This document shows, piece by piece, positions 33,659-41,805 of a DNA stretch of 64,000 nt (the stretch's first letter is position 1; each line of letters opens with the position of its first letter). Below the pieces are notes generated by a model. That model made no database searches. It was not told the DNA's origin and saw only the letters and a program-made list of their open reading frames with translations. The DNA is from Streptomyces pseudovenezuelae. GTDB lineage: Bacteria > Actinomycetota > Actinomycetes > Streptomycetales > Streptomycetaceae. Location of the stretch: positions 186,001 to 250,000 of the forward strand of contig NZ_JARXVH010000010.1 of NCBI RefSeq assembly GCF_029892565.1. The letters run 5' to 3'. The position numbers and the translations under genes are program-made.

Positions 33659-35431
33659 GTGCACTTGGCAGAAACTCAGCTGGTGGCACCCGGTCGGCGA
33701 ACCCGGTCGGCGGTGTCCGCCGCTCCGGAATCCCCCGCGCAATGGCACCGCGTCCTGACCCTGCTCGCCGACATCAGCCTCTTCATCGGCGCCCGCTCGG
33801 TGTGGACCCAGGGCGCCAGCCACCGCCTCCCCGTGGCCGGGGTGGTCTCGCTCTGTTACGTCTCGATCCTGGTGTCCGGGGTGCTCGCCCTGGTGGTCCG
33901 CCGGGCCCGCTCGCTGGCCCGCCTGGACCTGTGCGTCCTCGCGACCGCGATCACCCTCGCCCTGTGCACCTGGGTCATGAACCACGGCGGCTCCGACGAG
34001 GCCCTGCTGACCACCCAGGCCGCCCGCTCACTGGTCGCGGGACACCCCGTCTACGGACAGTCCTGGCCCTGGCTCTTCGGCCACGGCGCCGCCCTCACTC
34101 CGACGGTGTCCGGCGGCTACGACCTGACGTACGGCTATCCCCCACTGGTCCCGCTGCTGACCGCGCCGCTGCTGTGGCTGGGCCACGGCGCCATCCCGGC
34201 GACGGCGGTGGGCACGGGTTCGCTGCTCGTCGGCACGGTCGTGCTGTGGCGGATGCTGCCCGTGCCGTGGCGCTCGGCGGCGACCATGGCGTGCCTCGGC
34301 TTCGGTTTCCTGCCGATGTACGCCCGGCTCGGCTACCCGGCGATCACCGCGCTGGCCCTGCTGATCCCGGTGGTGGTCCGCTGGCCCCGGATCGGCCGCG
34401 GCGGCCGGCTCGGCGCGGCCGACCTGGCCCGTGCCGCGTGTCTGGGCGCGGCCTGCGCGGCACAGCAACTGCCGTGGTTCCTCGCGCCGTTCCTGCTGGC
34501 CGGCGTCTACGCGGTGCGCCGGGGCGAGCTGGGCAGCCGGGCGGCGGGGCTGCTGGTGCTGCGGATCGCCGGCGTCGCGGCCACCGTGTGGCTGCTGATC
34601 AACACCTACTTCATCGTGAGCGAGCCGGGCACCTGGATCAGGGGCGTCGCGCTGCCGCTGACGCAGGGCGCGACGCTGCACGGCCAGGGCCTCGCGGACA
34701 TCTCGCTCTACTTCACCGACGGCAGCGACCGCCTCGGCTGGTACGGGCACGCGAGTGTGCTGCTGGCGGCGGGGCTGCTCGTGCTGATGGTGCTGTTCAT
34801 GCGCCGGCTCGGGCCCGCGGCGACCGTCCTGCCGTGGTGCGCCTTCTATCTGGCGACCCGCTCGCAGGACGGCTACTACCTGTTGATGACGCCGCTGTGG
34901 CTCGCGGCTGCGGTGACCGCTCCCCCGGCGGAGTTCGACGGTGCCTGGCAGCCGCGCCCGCGCCTGTTTTCCGGTCCGCACCGCCGTACGGCCCTGGGTG
35001 CCGCGGCCGTACTCGCGCTCACCCCGGCGCTGTTGAGCGCGGCTCTGGCGGTCAGCGGTTCGGCGCCGCTGCAGATGAAGGTGGCCGCGGTGGGTCGCGC
35101 CGCCGCGCACGGGATCCGGGCGAACGTCCTCACCCGGCTGACCCTGCGCGTCACCAACAGGGACGGCACCGCCCTCACCCCGCACTACATGCTGACCATG
35201 AGCCAGGGCTCCAGCACGTACTGGTCCGTGGTGGCGGGCCCGGCCACCATTCCCGCCCACCGCACCGAACGGGTCGAGATCAGGCCGGCCGCCGGGAAGT
35301 TCGCCCTGTCGACGAAGCGGAGCGCGCGCATACGACTGCGTGCGTTCACGGCGACGCCGGAGACGTTGTCCAGCGCGTACGTGCGTCTCGTGGACCGCGC
35401 CGCCATCACGCGGGTCCACAAGGGCGGTTGA
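33659..35431 (+). CDS. Polytopic membrane protein, possible glycosyltransferase-like
   Basis: 590 residues with about ten hydrophobic segments between residues 30 and 470 and a soluble C-terminal beta-rich part (about 480-590). A loop after the third membrane segment (NHGGSDEALLTTQAARSL) and the Tyr/Trp-rich YGYPPLVPLL region recall DUF2029/GT-C membrane glycosyltransferases, but no certain catalytic Asp pair is recognised. Start GTG 33659 has no Shine-Dalgarno sequence; TAGCGT (33645-33650) would place transcription start right at the GTG, so it may be leaderless. Confidence 0.7.
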   Translation: MHLAETQLVAPGRRTRSAVSAAPESPAQWHRVLTLLADISLFIGARSVWTQGASHRLPVAGVVSLCYVSILVSGVLALVVRRARSLARLDLCVLATAITLALCTWVMNHGGSDEALLTTQAARSLVAGHPVYGQSWPWLFGHGAALTPTVSGGYDLTYGYPPLVPLLTAPLLWLGHGAIPATAVGTGSLLVGTVVLWRMLPVPWRSAATMACLGFGFLPMYARLGYPAITALALLIPVVVRWPRIGRGGRLGAADLARAACLGAACAAQQLPWFLAPFLLAGVYAVRRGELGSRAAGLLVLRIAGVAATVWLLINTYFIVSEPGTWIRGVALPLTQGATLHGQGLADISLYFTDGSDRLGWYGHASVLLAAGLLVLMVLFMRRLGPAATVLPWCAFYLATRSQDGYYLLMTPLWLAAAVTAPPAEFDGAWQPRPRLFSGPHRRTALGAAAVLALTPALLSAALAVSGSAPLQMKVAAVGRAAAHGIRANVLTRLTLRVTNRDGTALTPHYMLTMSQGSSTYWSVVAGPATIPAHRTERVEIRPAAGKFALSTKRSARIRLRAFTATPETLSSAYVRLVDRAAITRVHKGG

Positions 35432-35473
35432 CGGGACGTCAAGTGAACGCGGGGGACGGCCCGTTGATGGGCG

Positions 35474-35989
35474 TCAGGCCTGCGCGCGTACGAAGCGGAG
35501 CGTGCTGGTGATCGTGGTCAGGCCGCGGATCATGCCCATCTGGTTCCAGTCCAATCCGAATTCGGCGCGGTCCACGGTGAACTCCGTGTCCAGGGTGAGC
35601 GAGTCGGCGCTCGCGCCGGTCAGCTTCGCCGTGACGGGCTGCGGGCGGCTGATGCCGTGCACGGTCAACTGACCGGCGACCTCGACGGTCTCGCCCTCCC
35701 GCAGCTCCGCGGTGCGGACGGCGAAGGTGATCTCGGGGTGGTTCGCCACGTCGAAGAAGTCGGCGGAGCGCAGGTGTTCGTCGCGCTTGCGGTTCTTGGT
35801 GTCTATGGAGGCCGCGTTCAGCGTCACGGTGCCGGTCGCGGACCCGTCGGCGCTCACCTCGCCCTGGCCGCCGACGACGTCGAGGGTGCCCTTCACGGTG
35901 ACCATGCCCCACATCGTCTTGTGCCGCAGGGCGACGGTGGAGGCGGTGGTGTCGAGCTGCCACAGGCCTGTTTCCACGGCGACGGTCAT
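35474..35989 (-). CDS. YceI-family lipocalin-like protein
   Basis: 171 residues, a single YceI domain with no signal peptide: WQLDTTASTVALRHKTMWGMVTVKG, DTKNRKRDEHLRSADFFDVANHPEITF and the C-terminal IRGLTTITSTLRF. YceI proteins bind isoprenoid-type lipids, and several are stress-induced. ATG 35989 has GGAG seven bases upstream. It is divergent from a MarR regulator across a 126-bp region full of repeat operators, so regulation by that MarR is very likely. Confidence 0.88.
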   Translation of the reverse strand: MTVAVETGLWQLDTTASTVALRHKTMWGMVTVKGTLDVVGGQGEVSADGSATGTVTLNAASIDTKNRKRDEHLRSADFFDVANHPEITFAVRTAELREGETVEVAGQLTVHGISRPQPVTAKLTGASADSLTLDTEFTVDRAEFGLDWNQMGMIRGLTTITSTLRFVRAQA

Positions 35990-36011
35990 GATCGTTCTCC
36001 AGTCCGGGTAG

Positions 36012-36097
36012 TTCAAATTTGGTTGCTTCAAATTTGGATGACTGCCACGCTAGTCCATCATCCAAATCTGAACAACCCTCCTGTCCAAAATTGGACA
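36012..36097. promoter_or_regulatory. Operator cluster of the yceI-marR divergent region
   Basis: TTCAAATTTGG occurs twice (36012-36022 and 36027-36037). A near-perfect inverted copy CATCCAAATCTGAA lies at 36058-36071, and a palindrome TGTCCAA-AA-TTGGACA at 36082-36097. The last site lies just before TAGACT (36103-36108), a candidate -10 for marR that would give a leaderless transcript from ATG 36116. The A/T-rich CAAATTTG-type half-sites are typical of MarR operators; autoregulation plus control of yceI is inferred. Confidence 0.65.
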
Positions 36098-36115
36098 ACA
36101 GGTAGACTGGGCGAC

Positions 36116-36634
36116 ATGGCCGACCGCGAGGAGCACCCCACCGACCTGCCCCAATGCCCGTCCGCGCAGGGTGAGGGACTGCTGCCCCCGGAGTTGCGGG
36201 CGTGGATGGTCCTGCTGGCGGCGACGGGCGCGGTGGAGCAGCAGCTGCGGGCGGTCGTGAAGGAGCGGCTCGACGTCTCGCACGACGAGTTCCTGATCCT
36301 GTGCCTGCTCGCCGAGCAGCCCAGGACGGGGCTGCGGATGACGCAGGTCGCGGAGCTCCTGGGCCGCCCGAAGACCCGGCTCACCTACCAGATCGCCTGC
36401 ATCCAGCACGCCGGCCTGGTCACCCGCACCTCGGTCTCCGGCGACCGGCGGGGCGTCCAGGTCGCCCTCACCGAGAAGGGCCGCGACCTCCTCCAGGGGG
36501 CTTCCGGCGTCCTCACCGAGACCGTCAGCAAGGCGCTCGCCCGCTTCGTGGGACCGGCCGAGCGGGAGGCGGTGTGCGGACTGCTGCCCGACCTGGCGCA
36601 GAGGACGGACAGCGGGGCGCCGACCGCGGAGTAG
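36116..36634 (+). CDS. MarR-family transcriptional regulator
   Basis: 172 residues. The winged helix spans about 60-125: HDEFLILCLLAEQP, MTQVAELLGRPKTRLTYQIACIQHAGLV and the wing SGDRRGVQVALTEKG with the conserved DR. Flanking helices form the dimer interface. No conserved Cys pair of OhrR type is seen at the N-terminus. Divergent from yceI over a shared operator region, so it probably represses yceI and itself. ATG 36116 is used; no Shine-Dalgarno sequence is visible, consistent with a leaderless mRNA. Confidence 0.87.
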   Translation: MADREEHPTDLPQCPSAQGEGLLPPELRAWMVLLAATGAVEQQLRAVVKERLDVSHDEFLILCLLAEQPRTGLRMTQVAELLGRPKTRLTYQIACIQHAGLVTRTSVSGDRRGVQVALTEKGRDLLQGASGVLTETVSKALARFVGPAEREAVCGLLPDLAQRTDSGAPTAE

Positions 36635-36937
36635 CGGAGGCGCCGTGGGCGTGGGGTCCCCGCTCGGTGGCGGGGGTCGTCGTCGGGGCCCGGTAAGTGG
36701 CGAGCGCCGTCGCCGAGCCCCCGCCGAGTGGTGAGCGCCCGACCGGCGGCCGGGCGGCGCGGGTCGCGCTCGGCCAACGTGTGGTGGGTGCCGACGCGGG
36801 CCACCGGATGGGGACGGCCGCGTCCGGGCCACCGCACTGTGAAGACCACGCTCAAGCCACCGGAGGGTGAGCGCCGCGCCCGGCAGGCGATCGGCCAAGC
36901 CCCGCTCAGCCATCGCGCAGCGGGCGCAGCGTTCGGC
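36635..36937. other. 303-bp intergenic region without a gene
   Basis: Lies between the convergent marR and ECF sigma genes. It is extremely GC-rich with many short complementary stretches that could terminate both transcripts. No ORF with a credible start or composition, RNA gene or repeat was recognised. Confidence 0.6.
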
Positions 36938-37555
36938 TCACGCCATCAACACCGCGTCCGCGTCCGCCAGTTGGTCCACGAGCGTGGCCCGCGCCCGGGC
37001 CACCCGTGAACGGACCGTCCCCACCGGGCAGTCGCTCAGCGCTGCGGCCTCCGCGTAGGGCAGACCGAGGAGTTGGGTGAGGATGAACGCCTCCCGGCGC
37101 TCGTCCGGCAGCGCGGCCAGCAGGTCGAGCAGGACGACGCCGTCGTCGAAGCCGGGCAGGCCGCGCGGCTGGGCGCGTTCGGCGGCCGGCTCCCAGTCCG
37201 CCGCGTCGCTCCGCCGGGGCCGGACGGCGGCGTACCGATAACCGTCGATCACCGCGCGGCGGGCGATGGACAGCAGCCAGGAGCGGGCCGAGGAACGGCC
37301 CTCGAACCGGTGCAGGCTGCCGAGCGCCCGCAGGAACGTGTCCTGCGCGAGGTCGTCCACGGCCTGCGGATCGGCGCACAGATGGGCGACGTAGCGCCGG
37401 ACGTCGCGGTGCAGGGCGTGGACGAAGCGTTCGACGGCGGCCTGGTCGCCGGTCCGGGCGGCGAGGGCCCAGGCGGTTATGGACTCGTCGAGGGTGTGCA
37501 GGGCGTCGGCCGGGTCGCCTTCGACGGGCCGCGCGGGCAGGGCAGGAGTGATCAC
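36938..37555 (-). CDS. ECF-type RNA polymerase sigma factor
   Basis: 205 residues from GTG 37555 (GAAGGA six bases upstream; the frame is open 22 codons further). Region 2: VERFVHALHRDVRRYVAHLC, then DDLAQDTFLRAL and RSWLLSIARRAVIDGYR. Region 4: LPDERREAFILTQLLGLPYAEAAAL with PVGTVRSRVARARATL. No anti-sigma gene with a zinc-binding motif is adjacent; the next gene upstream on the same strand is a Met-rich membrane protein of the copper-like cluster, which could be a partner or a target. Confidence 0.9.
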   Translation of the reverse strand: MITPALPARPVEGDPADALHTLDESITAWALAARTGDQAAVERFVHALHRDVRRYVAHLCADPQAVDDLAQDTFLRALGSLHRFEGRSSARSWLLSIARRAVIDGYRYAAVRPRRSDAADWEPAAERAQPRGLPGFDDGVVLLDLLAALPDERREAFILTQLLGLPYAEAAALSDCPVGTVRSRVARARATLVDQLADADAVLMA

Positions 37556-37705
37556 CTGGGGTCCTTCTCGGGATCCGCGATCCGGACCGCGGGCGCGCGA
37601 GGGCGCGGGCGGTCCGGTCAAGGGGAGGTCGGCCCTACGGCGTCGATGCGCGCGTACGGCCGTGGCCGGGGCGTGCGCAGGGGCCGCCCCGGGAACCAGC
37701 TGTCC

Positions 37706-38398
37706 TCAGACGACAGCCGTGGCCACGGGCGGCCCGCGAGAGGTGATCGCGTGGGTGAGGTGGAGCAGACGCGGCGCCCGGTCGGAGCGTCGGCGTTGCG
37801 GGCGTACCCGCGGGCGGTTCGGGGTGGCGGGCAGCGCGAGCAGCAGCCGGAGTGGGGCGATCAGCCGGGCGGCGACGGCCCGCAGGATGCGGAAGGCCGC
37901 CCGTTCCCCGTACGCCAGCCACAGACCGCACAGCAGCGCGGCCAGCAGGTGGGCGGCGAGCATGCCGAGGGAGGACGAGGTGCCATCGGTGGAGAGGCCC
38001 ATGTCCATGGAACCGGCGGAAACCGCCGACCCCCCGGACATGGACGCCGTCGCACCCATCGAGGCCATGTCCATGGAGTCCGTCGAGGACATGTGCATGG
38101 CGCCCATGTCCATGGAGTCCATGGTGTGCCCGGCCGCCGCGTGCGCCGACTGCGCGAGCGAGAAGGCCGAGTGGAGCAGGGTCTGGGCGGTGACCACGAC
38201 GGCCACGATCAGCGGGAGCCCGCGTTCACGGCCCGCCAGGCACCAGCCGGCGGCGCCGGTCACGGCCGCTCCGGCGGCCAGCGCCCACGGGGGCACCTCG
38301 CTGCCGGACATCATCACGTGGCCGAGGGCGGCGAGCAGCACGCACACGGCCGCGAACACCGCGGTCCGTATCGTGCGCGAAAACCACCCTGGCCTCAT
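37706..38398 (-). CDS. Met-rich four-helix membrane protein, possible copper handling
   Basis: 230 residues. Hydrophobic segments lie near 12-32, 40-56, 62-80 and 140-165. Between the third and fourth is an extracytoplasmic-type loop of about 60 residues dense in Met, His and Ser (HTMDSMDMGAMHMSSTDSMD), a composition typical of Cu(I) binding. The start ATG 38398 is fixed by alignment with the paralogue at 39297-39956: both begin MR, then LR/TA, VFAA, CVLLAA, GH. The C-terminus is Arg-rich and cytoplasmic. Neighbours YcnI and DUF305 support a copper role. Confidence 0.68.
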   Translation of the reverse strand: MRPGWFSRTIRTAVFAAVCVLLAALGHVMMSGSEVPPWALAAGAAVTGAAGWCLAGRERGLPLIVAVVVTAQTLLHSAFSLAQSAHAAAGHTMDSMDMGAMHMSSTDSMDMASMGATASMSGGSAVSAGSMDMGLSTDGTSSSLGMLAAHLLAALLCGLWLAYGERAAFRILRAVAARLIAPLRLLLALPATPNRPRVRPQRRRSDRAPRLLHLTHAITSRGPPVATAVV

Positions 38399-38514
38399 GC
38401 GCCTCATCCTCGCATCCGGGTCCTCACCGGCAGGTGGGAGTACGGAAATGCACAGGCCACCACACTCAACCCACAGGCTGTGATCCAGGACACGAGGACG
38501 AGGACGGGCATCGC

Positions 38515-39258
38515 CTACGAGGTCGAGCGGCGACCGCGCACCACGGCGAACGCGCCCGCCGCCAGGCCCAGTACGCCCACGACGAGACCGGCGATGCCGA
38601 GCCCGCGTGCGGTGGAGTCACTGGCGTCGGAGCTGCCCGGGCTGTCGGACGCGGACGCCTGTGTGGTCGCGGACGCGGTCGGCGCGGCCTCCGTGCCGCC
38701 GTCCTCCGCGGCCTCCTTCGCGGTCAACTTCAGGACCGGCGCCGGGTTTTCCGGCTCCTCGTCGCCGGACTGCGCCTCCTCGATCCAGCGCACGGTCTTG
38801 CCGTCGGAGTACGTCTGGAGGGTCTTGAAGGTCAACTGGTCGGTGTCGTCTGGGAGTTGACCGAAGGCGATGTTGAAGTCCTCGTACTGGCCGGCCCCGA
38901 TCTTCCCGCCGGTCCAGGTGACCGCGGAGACCGCGTCGGTGATGTTGCCGTCGTCGGTCTTGACCGGTGTCTTGAGCTTGGTGGTGGTGACCTTGGCGGT
39001 CCAGCCGTCCTGCGGGGAGACGAGCACGCCGAGGACGGGGTGGTCGGTGGGCAGGAAGACCTGCACCTTGGTGGTGCTGGCGGTGTCCTCCTCGTTGGGC
39101 ACGCGGAAGGTCAGGACGCCGTCCGTGGCGCCCTTCGCGTAGCTCTCGGGGTGGACGGTGACGTGCGCGGAGGCGATGCCCGCGGCGGTCATGATCGCGG
39201 TGGCGGCGAGTCCGGTGACGATTCCGGCGCGGCGCAGGCTGGTGCGTACTGGGGACAT
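38515..39258 (-). CDS. YcnI-like (DUF1775) copper-binding membrane protein
   Basis: 247 residues. A signal peptide ends at ASA, leaving His as first residue of the mature chain (HVTVHPESY), the arrangement that lets YcnI proteins bind Cu(II) through the N-terminal His. The DUF1775 domain follows (TFRVPNEEDTASTTKVQVFLP, then WTGGKI), then a Ser/Ala/Thr-rich linker, one C-terminal membrane helix (GLGIAGLVVGVLGLAAGAFA) and a basic RGRR stop. It would be anchored facing outwards. Lies between two Met/His-rich paralogous membrane proteins on the same strand. Confidence 0.87.
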   Translation of the reverse strand: MSPVRTSLRRAGIVTGLAATAIMTAAGIASAHVTVHPESYAKGATDGVLTFRVPNEEDTASTTKVQVFLPTDHPVLGVLVSPQDGWTAKVTTTKLKTPVKTDDGNITDAVSAVTWTGGKIGAGQYEDFNIAFGQLPDDTDQLTFKTLQTYSDGKTVRWIEEAQSGDEEPENPAPVLKLTAKEAAEDGGTEAAPTASATTQASASDSPGSSDASDSTARGLGIAGLVVGVLGLAAGAFAVVRGRRSTS

Positions 39259-39296
39259 GGGTGGGTGGATCTCCGTACTGGAAAGGTGTGTTGGGG

Positions 39297-39956
39297 TCAG
39301 ATCGCGTACGAAGTCCCCAGCGGCGGCCCGCGCCGCTGCACCGCATGTCGCAGGAGGAGTCGCCGGCCGAGCGGTCGTGGCCGGACGGCACAGAGGGCTA
39401 CGGCGTCCGGCGCGGCCGGCACGCCCCGCGCGCCGTCGCGCACCTGCCACCACGCGGCGAGTCCCGGCACCAGCGTGGCGGCCCGGCGCAGCAGCGACCA
39501 CAGCGCGGCCTCGCCGCGCCGCAGCCACCAGGTGAGCAGGACCGCGGCCGTGACGTGGGCGGCGGTGGCGTGCGGGGTCAGGGCGTGGGTGTGGTTGTGG
39601 ACCTGCGCGTGCGCGGCCATCCGCATGCCGTGCGCGGACGCCGTGCCGTGCATCCCCGACATCCCCTGCATGGAGGTCATCGAGCGCAGGGAGCCCAGGC
39701 CGTGGGCGCGGGCGGCGTCGAAGGTCAGGTGGAGTCCGCCCTGGGCCGTGAGGGTGCCGGCGCCGATGGCGGCCAGCGAGCGCTCCCGGCCGCCCAGCAG
39801 GTACCCGGCCCCGAAGACCGGCGCGAACCCGGCGGCCTGCGCCCACACGGGCGGTGCCGCACCGGTCGCCAACGCGTGTCCCCCGGCGGCGAGCAGCACG
39901 CACAGCGCGGCGAACACCGCCGCGCGCAGCACGCGTACCGAAGGAGACGCCCTCAT
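39297..39956 (-). CDS. Met/His-rich membrane protein, paralogue of the 37706-38398 gene
   Basis: 219 residues. Same layout as its paralogue: MR start, first membrane helix VFAALCVLLAAGGHAL, two further helices, then a Met/His-rich loop (LRSMTSMQGMSGMHGTASAH, with HNHTHAL beyond) and a fourth helix, ending in a basic tail. GGAG is nine bases before ATG 39956. Likely binds copper at the outer face. It is 38 bp upstream of ycnI on the same strand and probably co-transcribed. Confidence 0.68.
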   Translation of the reverse strand: MRASPSVRVLRAAVFAALCVLLAAGGHALATGAAPPVWAQAAGFAPVFGAGYLLGGRERSLAAIGAGTLTAQGGLHLTFDAARAHGLGSLRSMTSMQGMSGMHGTASAHGMRMAAHAQVHNHTHALTPHATAAHVTAAVLLTWWLRRGEAALWSLLRRAATLVPGLAAWWQVRDGARGVPAAPDAVALCAVRPRPLGRRLLLRHAVQRRGPPLGTSYAI

Positions 39957-40061
39957 GGCGCCCGATCCTGCCACGCGCCGGTGCGGCCCCGCCCCGCGGA
40001 TGCCGAAGCCCACAGCCGCACACTGGAGACCCACAGGGCCACGAACCGAGGCGGTGACGGC

Positions 40062-40547
40062 GTGAGTGCCGGTCTGCGCATCCGTATCGACGCCGTCGAC
40101 CTGCCGGGCCGCGCCCGCGGACCCGCCGAGGGCGTCCCGTCGTACACCAACATCCATGTCGCCGTGCAGCGCCGGAACCGTCCGGCCGAGCTGCTCGGTG
40201 CCACGCCCGGCGACGCCGGGTCCGCGAGTTGGACGTTGGAGTGCGCCTTCGTCGTCTCGGCGGACGGTACGGATGTGAGGGGGCCGTATGTGCAGGGCGG
40301 GCCGGGCGGGCGGTTCGTCTATCTGTCGTGGGGGTCGGTCGACGAGGCCGGTGGCTTCGCCATGTTCCGGCGCGCCAAGCTGATGCTCGACGCGGTGCCG
40401 GCCGAGGTGCTCGACACCGCCGTGCGCTCGGGGCTGTTGGTGGGGCGGCTCGGGCTGACGGACGCCCGGGGCGGGCCGCTCTGCGCGCGCGTGGTGCCGC
40501 CGCGGATCGTATGGACGGCGGAGAGCGACGGCGACGGTCGGGAGTGA
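40062..40547 (+). CDS. DUF5990-like conserved protein
   Basis: 161 residues, soluble, predicted mostly beta. Begins SAGLRIRIDAVDLPGRA and contains VHVAVQRRNRPAELLG-like and GPYVQGGPGGRFVYLSWG segments, which I match from memory to DUF5990. Function unknown; no catalytic motif. GTG 40062 has GAGG ten bases upstream. Divergent from the Met/His-rich gene. Confidence 0.7.
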   Translation: MSAGLRIRIDAVDLPGRARGPAEGVPSYTNIHVAVQRRNRPAELLGATPGDAGSASWTLECAFVVSADGTDVRGPYVQGGPGGRFVYLSWGSVDEAGGFAMFRRAKLMLDAVPAEVLDTAVRSGLLVGRLGLTDARGGPLCARVVPPRIVWTAESDGDGRE

Positions 40548-40573
40548 CCGGCGGCGCCGGCCGAGGGTGATCG

Positions 40574-40602
40574 TCGACCGTCCGAAGCGGTGTGCGTAGC
40601 AT
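40574..40602 (+). promoter_or_regulatory. Candidate promoter giving a leaderless mRNA
   Basis: TCGACC (40574-40579) and TAGCAT (40597-40602) are 17 bp apart; the transcription start expected seven to eight bases later coincides with ATG 40610 of the DUF6153-like gene, which has no Shine-Dalgarno sequence. Confidence 0.5.
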
Positions 40603-40609
40603 GGGCGGC

Positions 40610-40999
40610 ATGACAGCCCGCGCACAGCAACGCATCGCGCCGCCCTCCGTGCGGTGGCGCGCGCTGCTCGTGCTGGGGCTGCTGGTCGGTCTGCTGGGCA
40701 TGCACGCGCTGGCTCCCGGCGGCGGTATGCACGAGCACTCCGCCGACCGGCACATGACGGCCACGGCCGCCGCGCACGGGGACTGCGCCGGTGGCGACTG
40801 CGGCTCGGGGCAGATGCATCACGCCGACCGGACCTGCGCGTCCGGAGCGGTGAGCGGCGGGCCCGCACTGCCCGCGCTCGTGCCCGACCCGATGGCCGCC
40901 GTCGTACCCGCCGAGGCGCCGTGCTCGTACGCCGTCACCGCGCCGGACGGCGGCCGTGCGCCACCGGACCTGGCCGAACTCCAACTCCTGCGGATCTAG
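40610..40999 (+). CDS. DUF6153-like small membrane protein, His/Met/Cys-rich
   Basis: 129 residues. One N-terminal membrane helix (LLVLGLLVGLLGMHAL) is followed by a loop rich in potential metal ligands (GGGMHEHSADRHM, CAGGDCGSGQMHH). The C-terminus is Pro/Ala-rich. It resembles the DUF6153 proteins I know next to DUF305 genes in streptomycetes, and the DUF305 gene follows here. ATG 40610 is preferred over ATG 40601 because the promoter predicts a leaderless start there. Confidence 0.65.
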   Translation: MTARAQQRIAPPSVRWRALLVLGLLVGLLGMHALAPGGGMHEHSADRHMTATAAAHGDCAGGDCGSGQMHHADRTCASGAVSGGPALPALVPDPMAAVVPAEAPCSYAVTAPDGGRAPPDLAELQLLRI

Positions 41000-41009
41000 A
41001 GGCCGTTGC

Positions 41010-41045
41010 GCACACCGCGCCCCGCCGTCGGGCGACGTGGTGTGC
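41010..41045 (+). terminator. Hairpin between DUF6153-like and DUF305 genes
   Basis: GCACACC (41010-41016) pairs with GGTGTGC (41039-41045), with CGCCC/GGGCG pairing inside. It sits in the 97-bp gap between two co-directional genes, so it may be a terminator or attenuator that lowers DUF305 expression. Confidence 0.45.
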
Positions 41046-41096
41046 CCCTGCGCGCCCTCACACCTCAGATCCCTTTCGCACAGCAGGAGTTCCCGC

Positions 41097-41744
41097 ATGC
41101 GCAACACCGTTCGTACGTTCCCGATCCGCCGCGTCGCCCTGGTGGCCGCGGCCGTGTCCGCCGCACTCGTCCTCGCCGCCTGTGGCAGTGAGGACGGTGA
41201 CAGCGGCCGCGAGGGCCACGGCTCCACCCCGTCCTCCTCGGCGTCCTCGACCGCCGCCGGCAGCCACAACGCCCAGGACGTGGTCTTCGCGCAGGGCATG
41301 ATCCCGCACCACCGGCAGGCCCTGGAGATGGCCGAACTCGCCGCCGGCCGGGCCTCGTCCACCCAGGTCAGGGATCTGGCCTCGCGCATCGAGAAGGCCC
41401 AGGACCCGGAGATCAGGACCATGTCCGGCTGGCTGAAGGCCTGGGGCGAGGACGTGCCCTCGGCCACGTCCTCCGCCATGCCCGGCATGGACGACTCGGC
41501 GCACTCCGGGATGCCGGGAATGATGGCCGACAAGGACATGACCGAGCTGGAGAAGGCGTCCGGCACCGGCTTCGACACCATGTTCCTGACCATGATGACC
41601 GAGCACCACCAGGGTGCCGTGGAGATGGCCGACACCGAGAAGGACAAGGGCGGTTACGGTCCCGCCAAGGACATGGCCGGTGACATCGTCACCGGCCAGA
41701 CCGCCGAGATCGCCGAGATGAAGAAGCTGCTCGGCAAGGGCTGA
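41097..41744 (+). CDS. DUF305 lipoprotein
   Basis: 215 residues. Lipoprotein signal with lipobox LVLAAC (Cys about 28), then a Ser-rich linker. Two DUF305 halves each carry a paired-His motif: FAQGMIPHHRQALEMAELA and FLTMMTEHHQGAVEMAD, with a Met/His-rich linker (SAMPGMDDSAHSGMPGMM) between. Four-helix ferritin-like fold expected. DUF305 proteins are often in copper-resistance clusters. AGGAG lies seven bases before ATG 41097. Confidence 0.88.
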   Translation: MRNTVRTFPIRRVALVAAAVSAALVLAACGSEDGDSGREGHGSTPSSSASSTAAGSHNAQDVVFAQGMIPHHRQALEMAELAAGRASSTQVRDLASRIEKAQDPEIRTMSGWLKAWGEDVPSATSSAMPGMDDSAHSGMPGMMADKDMTELEKASGTGFDTMFLTMMTEHHQGAVEMADTEKDKGGYGPAKDMAGDIVTGQTAEIAEMKKLLGKG

Positions 41745-41750
41745 CCGTGC

Positions 41751-41787
41751 GGGTGGGGGGCCGATGCCGGGCACCGGCCCCCCACCC
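41751..41787. terminator. Bidirectional terminator between DUF305 and fdh
   Basis: Perfect 13-bp arms GGGTGGGGGGCCG (41751-41763) and CGGCCCCCCACCC (41775-41787), with further TGCC/GGCA pairing in the loop. It fills the 61-bp gap between convergent genes. Confidence 0.8.
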
Positions 41788-41805
41788 CACTTCACGGCCT
41801 CCGGG

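Noticed and set aside
37981..38120. Met-codon-rich ATG/CAT run as a DNA repeat element
   Set aside because: It is the coding sequence of the Met/His-rich loop of the membrane protein on the minus strand, not a separate repeat.
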